Of a stretch of DNA of 64,000 nucleotides, positions 1-7,932 are shown in pieces. The notes beneath the pieces were generated by a model that saw only the letters and a program-made list of their open reading frames with translations, did no database searches and was not told where the DNA came from. How positions within the stretch are numbered: the stretch's first letter is position 1; every line of letters begins with the position of its first letter. The stretch lies in assembly GCA_018374635.1 (NCBI GenBank), contig JAHAEW010000005.1, positions 6,092-70,091 of the forward strand, read 5' to 3'. Both the position numbers and the translations under genes were made by a program. The stretch comes from Clostridiales bacterium. GTDB lineage: Bacteria; Bacillota; Clostridia; Oscillospirales; Oscillospiraceae.

Positions 1-426
1 CACGCTGTCATCCAGCTCGCCCAGCTCCTCTGGAAAGACCTCATAGTAGGCGTGGATGATTTCCGTGAGCTCTCCGCTGTACTTTCCATAAAAGAGGTTA
101 TAATAGGCGTGGGGATGGCGGAAGGCCGAGGCACAGAAAAAGCGCCACATGAAGAGAAAACGCTGAAAGGCGTCCTGCTCGTCGGCCAGATAGCGGGCCA
201 GGTTCCGGTTGTAATCCTCAAAATATTTCATCGAGGCATAGACCGTCAGATGGTCCAGGTCCTTGAAGTAGTTGTAGAGCGTGGCGCTGTTGTAGCCCGC
301 CCGCTTTGCCACCCGGCGCAGGGTGAGGGATTCCATACCCTCGTTTTCCATTAACTCGCTGGCCGCGTTGATGAAACAGGCGAAAATCTGGTTGCGCTGT
401 TCAGCCCGGTAAGGGGGTCTTGCCAT
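1..426 (-). CDS. TetR/AcrR family transcriptional regulator (partial, C-terminus outside window)
   Basis: Reading the minus strand from an ATG at 426 gives a protein starting MARPPYRAEQRNQIF, followed by a typical TetR N-terminal helix-turn-helix (about residues 10-55) with the conserved end GYNSATLYNYFKD. The rest is an aromatic-rich helical ligand/dimer domain, cut by the window edge after about 142 residues. The ribosome binding site AAGGAGG lies about 8 bases upstream of the start. The gene diverges from the trxB/grd genes. A good minus-strand promoter and a nested dyad lie just upstream, consistent with autoregulation. The ligand is unknown; nothing visible ties it to glycine reductase beyond adjacency. 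Confidence 0.85.
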   Translation of the reverse strand, partial: MARPPYRAEQRNQIFACFINAASELMENEGMESLTLRRVAKRAGYNSATLYNYFKDLDHLTVYASMKYFEDYNRNLARYLADEQDAFQRFLFMWRFFCASAFRHPHAYYNLFYGKYSGELTEIIHAYYEVFPEELGELDDSV

Positions 427-509
427 GGTGATGCCTCCTTAAAGTCCGCCGATGGCGGACGAAATTGCGCCTCATATCGTTCTGTGCTGATGGGATGGAA
501 AATGAACTT

Positions 510-541
510 GAAAGTATGATTCCGGAGAGCGGAGTACTTTC
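510..541. promoter_or_regulatory. Nested dyad, possible TetR operator
   Basis: Outer arms GAAAGTA (510-516) and TACTTTC (535-541) enclose inner arms TCCG (521-524) and CGGA (530-533). It sits at the predicted start of the TetR transcript, where an autorepressor would bind. It could instead be an RNA hairpin. Confidence 0.35.
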
Positions 542-547
542 CAATTC

Positions 548-576
548 ATTATATCGCGCCATTCAAATATAATCAA
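548..576 (-). promoter_or_regulatory. sigma-A type promoter for tetR
   Basis: On the minus strand, -35 TTGATT (571-576), a 17-base spacer and -10 TATAAT (548-553). Transcription would start near 541, at the edge of the nested dyad. Confidence 0.6.
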
Positions 577-651
577 GATGATTATTCATTTATTTTTTTA
601 ATAACCGCGATTTAAAGGGGGTTTTTGCGATTGGGGGCAAAAAAATAGCTC

Positions 652-678
652 TTGACTTTCTTGAAAAAGCATTATAAA
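652..678 (+). promoter_or_regulatory. Promoter candidate for trxB-trxA-grdA
   Basis: -35 TTGACT (652-657) and -10 TATAAA (673-678) with a 15-base spacer, somewhat short. It is the only strong match ahead of trxB. Confidence 0.45.
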
Positions 679-837
679 ATCACGCTGAAAGAATTGATTG
701 TTTCAATAAAATACGTGATGGCGAAAGAAACATTTTTAGGCATTTTACTTAGGCGGAGGAATGCTTTCTTGTGCGCCGTCTACACACGTTTATGTCCCGC
801 AGGATCCAAAATGGAAGTTTGTAGGAGGCATCATACC

Positions 838-1773
838 ATGGATAAGATTTATGATGTGATCATTCTGGGCGCCGGTCCTGCCGGCCTGGCCGCCGGACTG
901 TACGCCGGGCGCAGCCGTCTGAGCACGCTCATCATTGAGAAGGGCAAGGATGGCGGTCAGATCGCCATCACGGATGAGATCGAGAACTATCCCGGCCAGA
1001 TGGTCGAGGGCGAGAGCGGGCCCAGCCTGATCGCCCGCATGACCGAGCAGGCCGAGAAGTTCGGCGCTGAGCGCGCCAACGATACCATTCTCAGCGTGGA
1101 GCTGGAGGGCGATGTGAAGGTCCTCAAGAGCGCCAAGAATGAGTACCGGGCCAAGGCGGTTATCGTGGCTACCGGCGCATTCCCCAAGCCCATCGGCTGT
1201 GAAAATGAGGCCAAGTTTATCGGCAAGGGCATCTCCTTCTGCGCCACCTGTGACGCGGCCTTCTTTGAGGACTTCGAGGTCTTTGTGGTGGGCGGCGGCG
1301 ACTCCGCCGTGGAAGAGGCCATGTATCTGACCAAGTTTGCCCGCAAGGTCACCATCATCCACCGCCGCGATGAGCTGCGCGCAGCCAAGAGCATCCAGGA
1401 GAAGGCCTTTGCCAATCCCAAGCTCCATTTCCTGTGGGATACCGTGGTGCAGTCTGTGGACGGCGACGAGCTGCTGAGCAAGATGGTCGTGAAGAACGTC
1501 AAGACCGGCGAACTCACCACCATCGAGGCCGATCCCGAGGACGGCCTGTTCGGTGTGTTCGGCTTTATCGGCTACAACCCCAACTCCAAGCTGTTTGACG
1601 GCATTCTGGAGATGGACAACGGCTATATCAAGACCGATGACAACATGCACACCAATATCCCCGGCGTCTTTGCCGCCGGCGACATCCGCGTCAAGAGCCT
1701 GCGCCAGGTGGTCACCGCCGCGGCGGACGGCGCCGTCGCCGCCATGCAGGCCGAGAAATTCATCAACGAGTAA
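838..1773 (+). CDS. trxB: Thioredoxin reductase, glycine-reductase-linked
   Basis: A 311-residue FAD/NAD(P)H disulfide reductase. The N-terminal dinucleotide motif GAGPAGLAAG (about 11-20) binds FAD. The redox-active CATC pair is at 135-138 and is followed by a second dinucleotide fold, VVGGGDSAVEEA. The C-terminal GVFAAGD motif completes the FAD site. Start chosen at 838 because of GTAGGAGG 10 bases upstream; the longer reading frame upstream lacks family similarity. It is directly followed by trxA and grdA, the arrangement known from clostridial glycine reductase operons, where TrxB/TrxA pass electrons from NAD(P)H to selenoprotein A. A general redox role is also possible. Confidence 0.93.
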   Translation: MDKIYDVIILGAGPAGLAAGLYAGRSRLSTLIIEKGKDGGQIAITDEIENYPGQMVEGESGPSLIARMTEQAEKFGAERANDTILSVELEGDVKVLKSAKNEYRAKAVIVATGAFPKPIGCENEAKFIGKGISFCATCDAAFFEDFEVFVVGGGDSAVEEAMYLTKFARKVTIIHRRDELRAAKSIQEKAFANPKLHFLWDTVVQSVDGDELLSKMVVKNVKTGELTTIEADPEDGLFGVFGFIGYNPNSKLFDGILEMDNGYIKTDDNMHTNIPGVFAAGDIRVKSLRQVVTAAADGAVAAMQAEKFINE

Positions 1774-1824
1774 ATGACCGGGCGCGGCAGCCGCCGCACC
1801 GAACAATGAAAGGGGTATATTACC

Positions 1825-2142
1825 ATGCTGGAACTGACGAAAGAAACTTTCGAGGAAGAAGTGCTGAAGGCCGAGGGCAAGGTCCTCGTTGACTTCTACG
1901 GCGACGGCTGCGTGCCCTGCCAGGCTCTGATGCCCCATGTGCATGAGCTGGCCGAGCAGTATGGCGACAAGATCAAGTTCTGCGCCCTGAACACCACCAA
2001 GGCCCGCCGTCTGGCCATTGCCCAGAAGGTGCTGGGCCTGCCCGTGATCGCCATCTACGAGAACGGCGCTCAGATCGCTTCCTGCGTGAAGGAAGAGGCT
2101 ACTCCCGAGGCCGTCAAGGCCATGGTCGAGGCCAACATCTAA
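1825..2142 (+). CDS. trxA: Thioredoxin, glycine-reductase-linked
   Basis: A 105-residue thioredoxin. The active site reads GCVPC (Cys29 and Cys32) in place of the usual WCGPC. This variant is characteristic of the thioredoxins that work with glycine reductase in amino-acid-fermenting clostridia. The ribosome binding site AAAGGGG precedes the ATG. It lies 51 bases after trxB and 63 bases before grdA, so co-transcription is likely. Role by family knowledge: it re-reduces the selenosulfide/disulfide formed on selenoprotein A after each reductive cleavage. Confidence 0.92.
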   Translation: MLELTKETFEEEVLKAEGKVLVDFYGDGCVPCQALMPHVHELAEQYGDKIKFCALNTTKARRLAIAQKVLGLPVIAIYENGAQIASCVKEEATPEAVKAMVEANI

Positions 2143-2205
2143 TTTTTCTGTGTAGTATGGGCGTCCGCCCTTGCTATAAATCTACAAAGGAAGGAGAGAA
2201 ACACC

Positions 2206-2676
2206 ATGGGAATGCTGGAAGGCAAGAAGGCCATCATCATTGGTGACCGCGACGGTATCCCCGGTCCTGCCATCGCCGAGTGCGTGAAGACCGCCGGTGC
2301 TGAGGTCGTGTTCAGCTCCACCGAGTGCTTTGTGTGAACCAGCGCTGGTGCAATGGATCTGGAGAATCAGAAGCGGGTTAAGGACTTCTCCGAGGAATTC
2401 GGCCCCGAGAACGTTATCGTTATTCTGGGCGCTTCCGAGGCGGAGGCCTCCGGTCTGGCGGCTGAGACCGTCACCGCAGGCGACCCCACTTTCGCCGGTC
2501 CGTTGACTGGAGTCTCGTTGGGACTCAAGGTTTATCATGTGTGCGAGCCCGAGATCAAAGATGAAGTTGATCCCGCCGTATACGATGAGCAGGTCAGCAT
2601 GATGGAAATGGTTCTGGACGTGGATGAGATCATCAATGAGATGAAGTCCATCCGTGATCAGTACTGCAAGTACTAA
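2206..2676 (+). CDS. grdA: Glycine/sarcosine/betaine reductase component A, selenoprotein (UGA = Sec44)
   Basis: Read through one in-frame TGA at 2335-2337, the frame 2206-2676 gives a 156-residue protein matching selenoprotein A end to end. The context of the TGA is Cys41-Phe-Val-Sec44-Thr-Ser-Ala-Gly-Ala-Met-Asp, the conserved redox motif of GrdA. A conventional gene finder splits it into a fragment ending at 2337 and an orphan frame after it. GrdA takes the carboxymethyl group from component B as a Se-ether, releases it to component C as acetyl phosphate precursor, and is reduced again by thioredoxin. Ribosome binding site AAGGAGAG is 8 bases from the ATG. Expression requires SelA, SelB, SelC and SelD, none of which is in this window. 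Confidence 0.95.
2335..2372 (+). promoter_or_regulatory. UGA selenocysteine codon and candidate bacterial SECIS
   Basis: The TGA at 2335-2337 is followed at once by the 12-base palindrome ACCAGCGCTGGT (2338-2349). An alternative stem pairs CCAG (2339-2342) with CTGG (2359-2362). Bacterial SECIS hairpins lie directly 3' of the UGA inside the coding sequence, so the position is right. The exact fold was not computed. Confidence 0.6.
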
Positions 2677-2689
2677 TTGCGCTGTGAAC

Positions 2690-2734
2690 ACAAAAGTGGT
2701 GGTAGGACGCGGCGCGCCCTGTCACCACTTTTGT
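2690..2734 (+). terminator. 12-bp hairpin between grdA and grdC
   Basis: Perfect arms ACAAAAGTGGTG (2690-2701) and CACCACTTTTGT (2723-2734) around a 21-base loop that contains GGCGCGCC. No good T-run follows, so it may be a partial terminator or a 3' stabiliser. Either would let trxB-trxA-grdA be made in excess over grdC-grdD. Confidence 0.45.
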
Positions 2735-2840
2735 CGTTATTCCGGCAGTTTCCGGGTATCTCCCATTCCAAATCAAATTGTATCCCCCGCGCGCAGCGAA
2801 GCGCATCATTACAGCCATAGATGGAAAGGCGGTTATTCAC

Positions 2841-4379
2841 ATGAACAGTGTTGTCAAGGGAACCGGCTATATCCTGGTTCATACTCCCGACATGGTGATC
2901 CACAACGGCACCACCCAGACCACCGAGCGCGTGGTCAATCCCGAGGGCGAGTATCTCAAGGAACTGCCCAGCCACCTGCGCAGCTTTCAGGATGTGCTGG
3001 CCTACTGGCCCAACCAGACCTATATCGGCAATGTGACCCCCGCTCAGCTGGCCGAGCAGGGCGCCTCCTGGGTGGATCTGAAATGCCCGGTTGCCGATCG
3101 CTACGGCAAGTACGGCGAGATCATGCCCCAGGCCGAGTTCCTGCTGCTGATGCAGATCTGTGACTGCTTTGACGTGGTCAAGCTGGAGAAGGCGTTTGTG
3201 GCTGAGCACAAGGCCGCTGTTGCCGGGCATCCCCTCTTTGACGAGGAGATGGTGGGCCGTGTGGCTGAGGGCGTGGAGCTCAGCGAGATCGAGCACCTGG
3301 TGAACGAGGAGCACGCCGAGGGCCTGTACCACAACAACAAGCTGGTGGGCTGTGTCAAGCGCGCCCACGACATCGATGTGAACCTGTCCGCCCATGTCAT
3401 GCACGAAAACCTGGTGTCCAAGGCCTCCAGCGTGCTGGCTCTGCTGCACGCCGTGAAGAATGCTGGCATTGACAAGGCCGAGGTGGAGTATGTCATCGAC
3501 TGCTGCGAGGAGGCCTGCGGCGACATGAACCAGCGCGGCGGCGGCAACTTCGCCAAGGCGGCCGCCGAGATCGCCGGCCTGCCCAACGCCACCGGTTCCG
3601 ACACCCGCGGCTTCTGCGCCGGCCCCGCCCATGCCATCGTGGAGGCCGCCTCTCTGGTCAAGGCCGGCACCTACAAGACCGTGATCGTCACCGCCGGTGG
3701 CTGCACGGCCAAGCTGGGCATGAACGGTAAGGACCACGTCAAGAAGGGACTGCCCATCCTGGAGGACATGTTGGGCGGCTTTGCCGTGGTCATCTCCCAG
3801 AACGACGGCGTGAACCCCGAGATCGACCTGTCTATCCTGGGCCGCCACACGGTGGGCACCGGTTCCGCGCCCCAGGCTGTCATCGGTTCTCTGGTGGCCG
3901 AGCCTCTGGCCCGCGCCGGTCTGAAGATCACCGACATCGACAAATACTCCCCCGAGATGCAGAACCCCGACATCACCAAGCCCGCCGGCGCCGGTGATGT
4001 GCCTCTGGCCAACTACAAGATGATCGCCGCCCTGGCGGTCAAGAACGGAGATCTGGAAAAGAAGGCCATGCCCGAGTTCCTGACCAAGCACGGTCTGGTG
4101 GGCTGGGCTCCCACCCAGGGCCACATCCCCTCCGGCGTGCCCTTCATCGGCCCCGCCCGGGATGAGATGCTCGCCGGTGAGCTGAACACCGCCATGATCA
4201 TCGGTAAGGGCTCTCTGTTCCTGGGCCGTATGACCAACCTCTTCGACGGCGTGTCCTTCGTCATCCGCAAGAACAGCGGTGAGGTGGAAGAGGGCGGCGT
4301 CTCCACCGAAAAGGTAAAGAAGCTCATCGCCGAGTCCTTCCGTCAGTTCGCCGCCACTTTGGCCGCGGATGACGAGTAA
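2841..4379 (+). CDS. grdC: Glycine/sarcosine/betaine reductase component C, beta subunit
   Basis: A 512-residue protein related to thiolase/FabH-type condensing enzymes, beginning MNSVVKGTGYILVHTPDMV, the expected start and length for GrdC. ATG 2841 has a weak GGAAAGG site; the longer upstream frame has no similarity. With GrdD it forms component C, which accepts the acetyl group from selenoprotein A and releases acetyl phosphate by phosphorolysis, giving ATP through acetate kinase. It ends 13 bases before grdD, so the two are translated from one message. The 164 bases separating it from grdA carry a stable hairpin. Confidence 0.93.
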   Translation: MNSVVKGTGYILVHTPDMVIHNGTTQTTERVVNPEGEYLKELPSHLRSFQDVLAYWPNQTYIGNVTPAQLAEQGASWVDLKCPVADRYGKYGEIMPQAEFLLLMQICDCFDVVKLEKAFVAEHKAAVAGHPLFDEEMVGRVAEGVELSEIEHLVNEEHAEGLYHNNKLVGCVKRAHDIDVNLSAHVMHENLVSKASSVLALLHAVKNAGIDKAEVEYVIDCCEEACGDMNQRGGGNFAKAAAEIAGLPNATGSDTRGFCAGPAHAIVEAASLVKAGTYKTVIVTAGGCTAKLGMNGKDHVKKGLPILEDMLGGFAVVISQNDGVNPEIDLSILGRHTVGTGSAPQAVIGSLVAEPLARAGLKITDIDKYSPEMQNPDITKPAGAGDVPLANYKMIAALAVKNGDLEKKAMPEFLTKHGLVGWAPTQGHIPSGVPFIGPARDEMLAGELNTAMIIGKGSLFLGRMTNLFDGVSFVIRKNSGEVEEGGVSTEKVKKLIAESFRQFAATLAADDE

Positions 4380-4392
4380 GGGGGGAGACGCA

Positions 4393-5550
4393 ATGGCTGA
4401 CAAGACGAAAAAGCTGATTGCCGATACCTTCCTGGCCATCGCCGAGGGGCTGGAGACCGGCACGTTCGGCGCCAAGCCCAAGATCGCCGTCACCGCCATG
4501 GGCAGTGAGCACGGCGAAGAGACCGTGATGGAGGGCGCTGTCAAGGCCGCCCGCACCGGCGCCGATGTGTATTTCATCGGAACCGTCACTCATCCCGAGG
4601 TCACCACCGTTCCCGTGGCCGACGAGGATGAGGCCCACAAGAAGATGGAAGAGCTGCTGGAGACCGGCGCCGTGGACGGCGCGGTGACCATGCACTATCC
4701 CTTCCCCATCGGCGTGTCCACCGTGGGCCGCGCCGTCACCCCCGGCAAGGGCCATGAGATGTTCATCGCCAACACCACCGGCACCTCCTCCACTGACCGG
4801 ATCGAGGGCATGATCAAGAACGCCATCTACGGCGTCATCGCCGCCAAGGCCTGCGGCGTGGCCGACCCCACCGTGGGCATCCTGAACGTGGACGGCGCAC
4901 GCCAGGCCGAGGGCGCCCTCAAGACCCTGAAGGAGAACGGCTACCCCATCACCTTTGCCGAGTCCGCCCGTGCCGACGGCGGCTGCGTGATGCGCGGCAA
5001 CGACGTGCTCATGGGTTCCGCCGACGTGATGGTCACCGACTCCCTCACCGGCAACATCCTCTCCAAGATGCTCTCCTCCGCCTGCACCGGCGGCAGCTAC
5101 GAGGCCGTGGGCTACGGCTACGGCCCCGGCATCGGCAAGGGCTATGACCGCCTGGTCATGATCATCTCCCGTGCCTCCGGCGCTCCCGTGATCGCCGGAG
5201 CCATCAACTACGCCGCCCAGCTGGTGCGGGGCAAGGTGTTTGAGGTGGCCGCCGCCGAGTTCGCCGCCGCCGAGAAGGCCGGCCTGGAGAAGCTCCTGGC
5301 CGAGCGCAAGGCCGCCGCCAACAAGTCCGCCGCTCCGGCGGAGGACGTGGTGGCTCCCCCCAAGGAGATCGTCACCGCCCAGATCCCAGGCATCGAGGTC
5401 ATGGACCTGGAGGATGCCGTGAAGGCTCTGTGGAAGGAGAAGATCTACGCCGAGGACGGTATGGGCTGCACCGGCCCCATCGTCCGCGTGTCCGAGGCCA
5501 ACAAGGACCGCGCCGTGGAGATCCTCAAGGCCGCCGGCTTCGTGTCCTGA
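4393..5550 (+). CDS. grdD: Glycine/sarcosine/betaine reductase component C, alpha subunit
   Basis: A 385-residue GrdD. The cysteine in GMGCTGP near the C-terminus counts to position 359, the same position as the Cys359 reported to carry the acetyl thioester in Eubacterium acidaminophilum GrdD. An Ala/Lys-rich linker (about 290-325) precedes that C-terminal segment. The ribosome binding site GGGGGAG lies 7 bases before the ATG. A strong terminator follows. The genes for component B (grdB/grdE or sarcosine/betaine versions) are not in this cluster and must be elsewhere if the pathway works. Confidence 0.93.
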   Translation: MADKTKKLIADTFLAIAEGLETGTFGAKPKIAVTAMGSEHGEETVMEGAVKAARTGADVYFIGTVTHPEVTTVPVADEDEAHKKMEELLETGAVDGAVTMHYPFPIGVSTVGRAVTPGKGHEMFIANTTGTSSTDRIEGMIKNAIYGVIAAKACGVADPTVGILNVDGARQAEGALKTLKENGYPITFAESARADGGCVMRGNDVLMGSADVMVTDSLTGNILSKMLSSACTGGSYEAVGYGYGPGIGKGYDRLVMIISRASGAPVIAGAINYAAQLVRGKVFEVAAAEFAAAEKAGLEKLLAERKAAANKSAAPAEDVVAPPKEIVTAQIPGIEVMDLEDAVKALWKEKIYAEDGMGCTGPIVRVSEANKDRAVEILKAAGFVS

Positions 5551-5576
5551 TCGGATATTGGATACCCTGTAACATG

Positions 5577-5612
5577 GGCCCCCCTCCCGAACCTGGGAGG
5601 GGGGCCTTTTGT
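5577..5612 (+). terminator. Rho-independent terminator after grdD
   Basis: Perfect 12-bp stem GGCCCCCCTCCC (5577-5588) and GGGAGGGGGGCC (5595-5606), loop GAACCT, then TTTTGT. Confidence 0.9.
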
Positions 5613-5614
5613 CG

Positions 5615-5643
5615 TTGACAGAGTATGGAAATACCTCTAGAAT
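5615..5643 (+). promoter_or_regulatory. Consensus-like promoter for the XRE regulator
   Basis: -35 TTGACA (5615-5620), exactly 17 bases, -10 TAGAAT (5638-5643). A leader of about 110 bases follows, with a possible hairpin from arms AACCACA (5683-5689) and TGTGGTT (5712-5718). Confidence 0.75.
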
Positions 5644-5761
5644 AAAGCGAAAGACACAAAAAGGTAAAAAAATCAAGGGTGCAACCACAGATTGCGCCAA
5701 TGCAACGGGGTTGTGGTTTCCATTGACTGGAATGTGAAGTAAGATACGGAGGAGGAAAAAG

Positions 5762-6226
5762 ATGCAATTATATGAGAAGCTGGCATGGCTGCGCCGGGAA
5801 AAGGGGATCTCTCAGCTGACTGCGGCGGAGGCATTGAAGGTATCCCGCCAGGCGATCTCCCGGTGGGAGGTGGGGACGGCGGTCCCCACGACGGATAACC
5901 TGAAATATCTGAGCGAGCTGTACGATGTCCCGGTGGACGTCCTGCTGGACGACAGCCAGGACATCCATGCCTGGCGGGAGAGCCGGCAGAGCGGGCAAGC
6001 AGAATCGGATCACGAAGAGCATGGGTCACAGGGTAAGCTGGCAGAGAAGAAGCGAATTGTGGCAATCCTGGCCCTGGTGCTGGCCATAGGGATTGGAGTG
6101 GGTATCATGATCGGGGCGGTCTCTGGCAAAAGAGAGGAACAAGAGGAGATTATTCCCTGGAATGATACAAGACAGGAAACGCTCCCAGATGAAAGAAAGG
6201 GAAAAATGTTTTCGTTCGACTGGTGA
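5762..6226 (+). CDS. XRE-family regulator with C-terminal membrane anchor
   Basis: A 154-residue protein. Residues 1-60 form a helix-turn-helix of the Cro/C1 type (LRREKGISQLTAAEALKVS, then RQAISRWEVG). A charged linker (about 65-97) and one transmembrane segment (99-121, rich in Ile/Leu/Gly) follow, then a short acidic tail. ATG 5762 is preceded by GGAGGAGG. Tethered XRE proteins of this shape are common in Firmicutes and usually sense envelope state or a neighbouring membrane/secreted protein. The next gene starts 27 bases downstream, so it probably shares the transcript. Targets are unknown. Confidence 0.82.
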   Translation: MQLYEKLAWLRREKGISQLTAAEALKVSRQAISRWEVGTAVPTTDNLKYLSELYDVPVDVLLDDSQDIHAWRESRQSGQAESDHEEHGSQGKLAEKKRIVAILALVLAIGIGVGIMIGAVSGKREEQEEIIPWNDTRQETLPDERKGKMFSFDW

Positions 6227-6253
6227 GCTTTGGAAGGAAAGGGGGTGAGTGTT

Positions 6254-6670
6254 ATGCAGTACAAAAAAATCGTGTGTATGATGTTGAGCGGCGCACTTCT
6301 GCTTGGATGTTCGGAAAGAGCTGCGTTGGCGGCAGAGGGAGAAGTGGAACCGTCTACGGCTGTGATTTTTTCACTCCCGCGGGCGACCAATCGATTTAAT
6401 GTTACGATTTCCGGAAATTCATGGGTGCAAGCGGATACTAGTTTTCCCCTTGCGGCCAAAGAGACAGTCAATATCAACGCCAGTTATACTCCGGCGTCTG
6501 CCGATGTCGATTTCGGCCTGATTGGTTCGGATGGCGTGTTCCACTATGTAAGCGCGACGGGCGGGTCTATAAATCGGACGATTCGGGTAGACGACAGAGG
6601 AAACTATACGCTGGCTATCCGAAACAATTCCTCATACACCGTTGATGTATCTGGATATGTAAATTATTAA
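6254..6670 (+). CDS. Small exported (putative lipo-) protein of unknown function
   Basis: 138 residues. The N-terminus has two lysines, then a hydrophobic stretch ending Leu-Leu-Gly-Cys19, which fits a lipobox; a signal peptidase I site around ALA-AE is the alternative. The mature part is Ser/Thr/Asn-rich with alternating hydrophobic residues, suggesting a small beta-sandwich, and has no cysteine after Cys19. ATG 6254 follows GGAAAGGGGG; a TTG at 6230 is possible but would spoil the signal peptide. I do not recognise the family. It follows the XRE regulator closely and precedes another exported protein, so the group may act together at the cell surface. Confidence 0.65.
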   Translation: MQYKKIVCMMLSGALLLGCSERAALAAEGEVEPSTAVIFSLPRATNRFNVTISGNSWVQADTSFPLAAKETVNINASYTPASADVDFGLIGSDGVFHYVSATGGSINRTIRVDDRGNYTLAIRNNSSYTVDVSGYVNY

Positions 6671-6703
6671 TTTGTAGATGGAATTGAAAGGAGAAAAGTA
6701 TAT

Positions 6704-7222
6704 ATGTCTAAATTATTAAAAAGGGTTTTTGCTTTTGGGATGGCACTTTGCTTATCTCTTTGCTTTGTTAGTGCCAGTGCTGCTACTAGAACTGACGCCC
6801 AGGACGTGTTTATCTTGAATGGAGATTTGGCACGGGGGGCTGAGTGGCCAACATCATTTTATGATTTAAGTAAGTCGGACTATAAAGCGGAAATTCAAAA
6901 TATTTCTACCGGGAAGGGGGTATATGCGAGTAGATATTTTGAATGTAATGCCAGTGGTGAACTACACATTTCTGCAACAATGACTTGTGCATATCCGGTA
7001 GCTGAAGTTTCAAAAATTCGTTTTGAAATCTATTTATATGATACAAAAGAATTAGTTTCTTCATATGCGCCAAGCTACTATGCGAGTTATAATGAGACAA
7101 CAATTTCACATACATTTGATGGATTGTCGACTGGCAAGAAATATGTTGTTCGCTTTTTAAATGCATCCGATGTGGTTGGCTGGGACAACAAGATGTATGG
7201 GCCAATTACAATTTCTCATTAA
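6704..7222 (+). CDS. Small secreted protein of unknown function
   Basis: 172 residues with a clear signal peptide (Lys/Arg start, hydrophobic core to about residue 24, likely cleavage after Ala-Ser-Ala near 26). The mature part is rich in Tyr, Ser and Thr with beta-type alternation; it ends ...NKMYGPITISH. The DNA is visibly more AT-rich than the rest of the window, which hints at acquisition from another source. Ribosome binding site AAAGGAG precedes the ATG. Its last 26 bases overlap the preferred start of the VanZ-like gene. Family not recognised. Confidence 0.65.
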   Translation: MSKLLKRVFAFGMALCLSLCFVSASAATRTDAQDVFILNGDLARGAEWPTSFYDLSKSDYKAEIQNISTGKGVYASRYFECNASGELHISATMTCAYPVAEVSKIRFEIYLYDTKELVSSYAPSYYASYNETTISHTFDGLSTGKKYVVRFLNASDVVGWDNKMYGPITISH

Positions 7223-7766
7223 CTACATCATCTGGTCCATTCCTTCCATGCTGTTGGCAATGCTTTTAATGGGCGGCAGGCAATATTTTTTGTGGAAATG
7301 GAAACAACAAAAGATATCATGGCCACACGAGATTGGGATATACCTGTTGACAGGCTATCTGGGATTCCTCTTCAGTGTGACATGGGATATAGGGGAACTA
7401 TGGGTTTCCGTATTCTATGGCTGGCCACTCCCGGTGCCTCATTGGTTCCAAGGGGGAGTTAGTATTTTGCCCATTCATGAAATGGTCTCTCTGTGGGACG
7501 GGTGGATGCTGGTAGGAAATATCATACTTTTTTGTCCGTTGGGTATTCTGATACCGCTGTTCTGGAAACGGGATAAAGCAGCACAGGTGCTGCAAATGGG
7601 GATCATACTGTCCCTCTTTCTTGAATGCGTACAGTTCGTGATCGGACGTACATTTGACGTGGGGGACCTGCTGAGTAATACGGTGGGGACCGGAGTTGGA
7701 TGGATGATATGGTATGTTGTTCAGAAGTGTATTCCCGGCGGACTGGCGCATTTTCGTGTTGACTAG
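7197..7766 (+). CDS. VanZ-like family membrane protein
   Basis: About 189 residues with four predicted membrane segments. The second half has the VanZ-family pattern: NIILFCPLGILIPLFW, then LFLECVQFVIGRTFDVGDL and LSNTVGTGVGW. The start is uncertain: ATGs at 7161, 7170 and 7197 are in frame and none has a good ribosome binding site; I chose 7197 because it begins just before the first membrane segment and overlaps the upstream gene's end, suggesting translational coupling. Known members include VanZ, linked to low-level teicoplanin resistance, but most are uncharacterised. Codon use is AT-rich like the neighbouring secreted gene. Confidence 0.75.
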   Translation: MGQLQFLINYIIWSIPSMLLAMLLMGGRQYFLWKWKQQKISWPHEIGIYLLTGYLGFLFSVTWDIGELWVSVFYGWPLPVPHWFQGGVSILPIHEMVSLWDGWMLVGNIILFCPLGILIPLFWKRDKAAQVLQMGIILSLFLECVQFVIGRTFDVGDLLSNTVGTGVGWMIWYVVQKCIPGGLAHFRVD

Positions 7767-7876
7767 GGATTGCCTGCCATGAGAGCAGAGCGTTCCGGAG
7801 ACGCCTCAAGAGCTGAGGCCGTTTGAAAAAGGGGAAATGACACGCTGGTTATCTAAAACAAGTTTTTGTATCCTGT

Positions 7877-7893
7877 CAAATTCTAAGAATTTG
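7877..7893. promoter_or_regulatory. Perfect 7-bp dyad upstream of secreted-protein gene
   Basis: CAAATTC-TAA-GAATTTG. Located 40 bases before the start at 7933, in a promoter-like AT-rich stretch. It is a candidate operator, perhaps for the nearby XRE protein, but no second copy was found at the XRE promoter. Confidence 0.35.
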
Positions 7894-7932
7894 TAAATTA
7901 CTAAAACGACCGATGAGAAAGGAGCACATGAT

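Larger units (their letters stand above)
427..837. other. Divergent intergenic region between tetR and trxB
   Basis: No convincing gene in these 411 bases. They hold a minus-strand promoter for the TetR gene (548-576), a nested dyad (510-541), a short perfect inverted repeat GTCCGCC/GGCGGAC (444-460) in the TetR leader, and a plus-strand promoter candidate (652-678) for trxB with a leader of about 150 bases. I looked for a glycine riboswitch, which would make sense for grd genes, and did not recognise its conserved core. Confidence 0.6.

Noticed and set aside
427..837. Glycine riboswitch ahead of trxB/grd
   Set aside because: The conserved glycine aptamer core was not recognisable; the leader is AT-rich without tandem aptamer features.
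790..1944. Long minus-strand open frame over trxB and trxA
   Set aside because: It mirrors two clearly real genes with strong family motifs; His/Gly/Leu-rich composition is typical of the antisense of GC-rich coding DNA.
2353..2676. Separate 107-codon gene after the UGA in grdA
   Set aside because: It is the second half of selenoprotein A, continuous in frame with 2206-2337 through the Sec codon.
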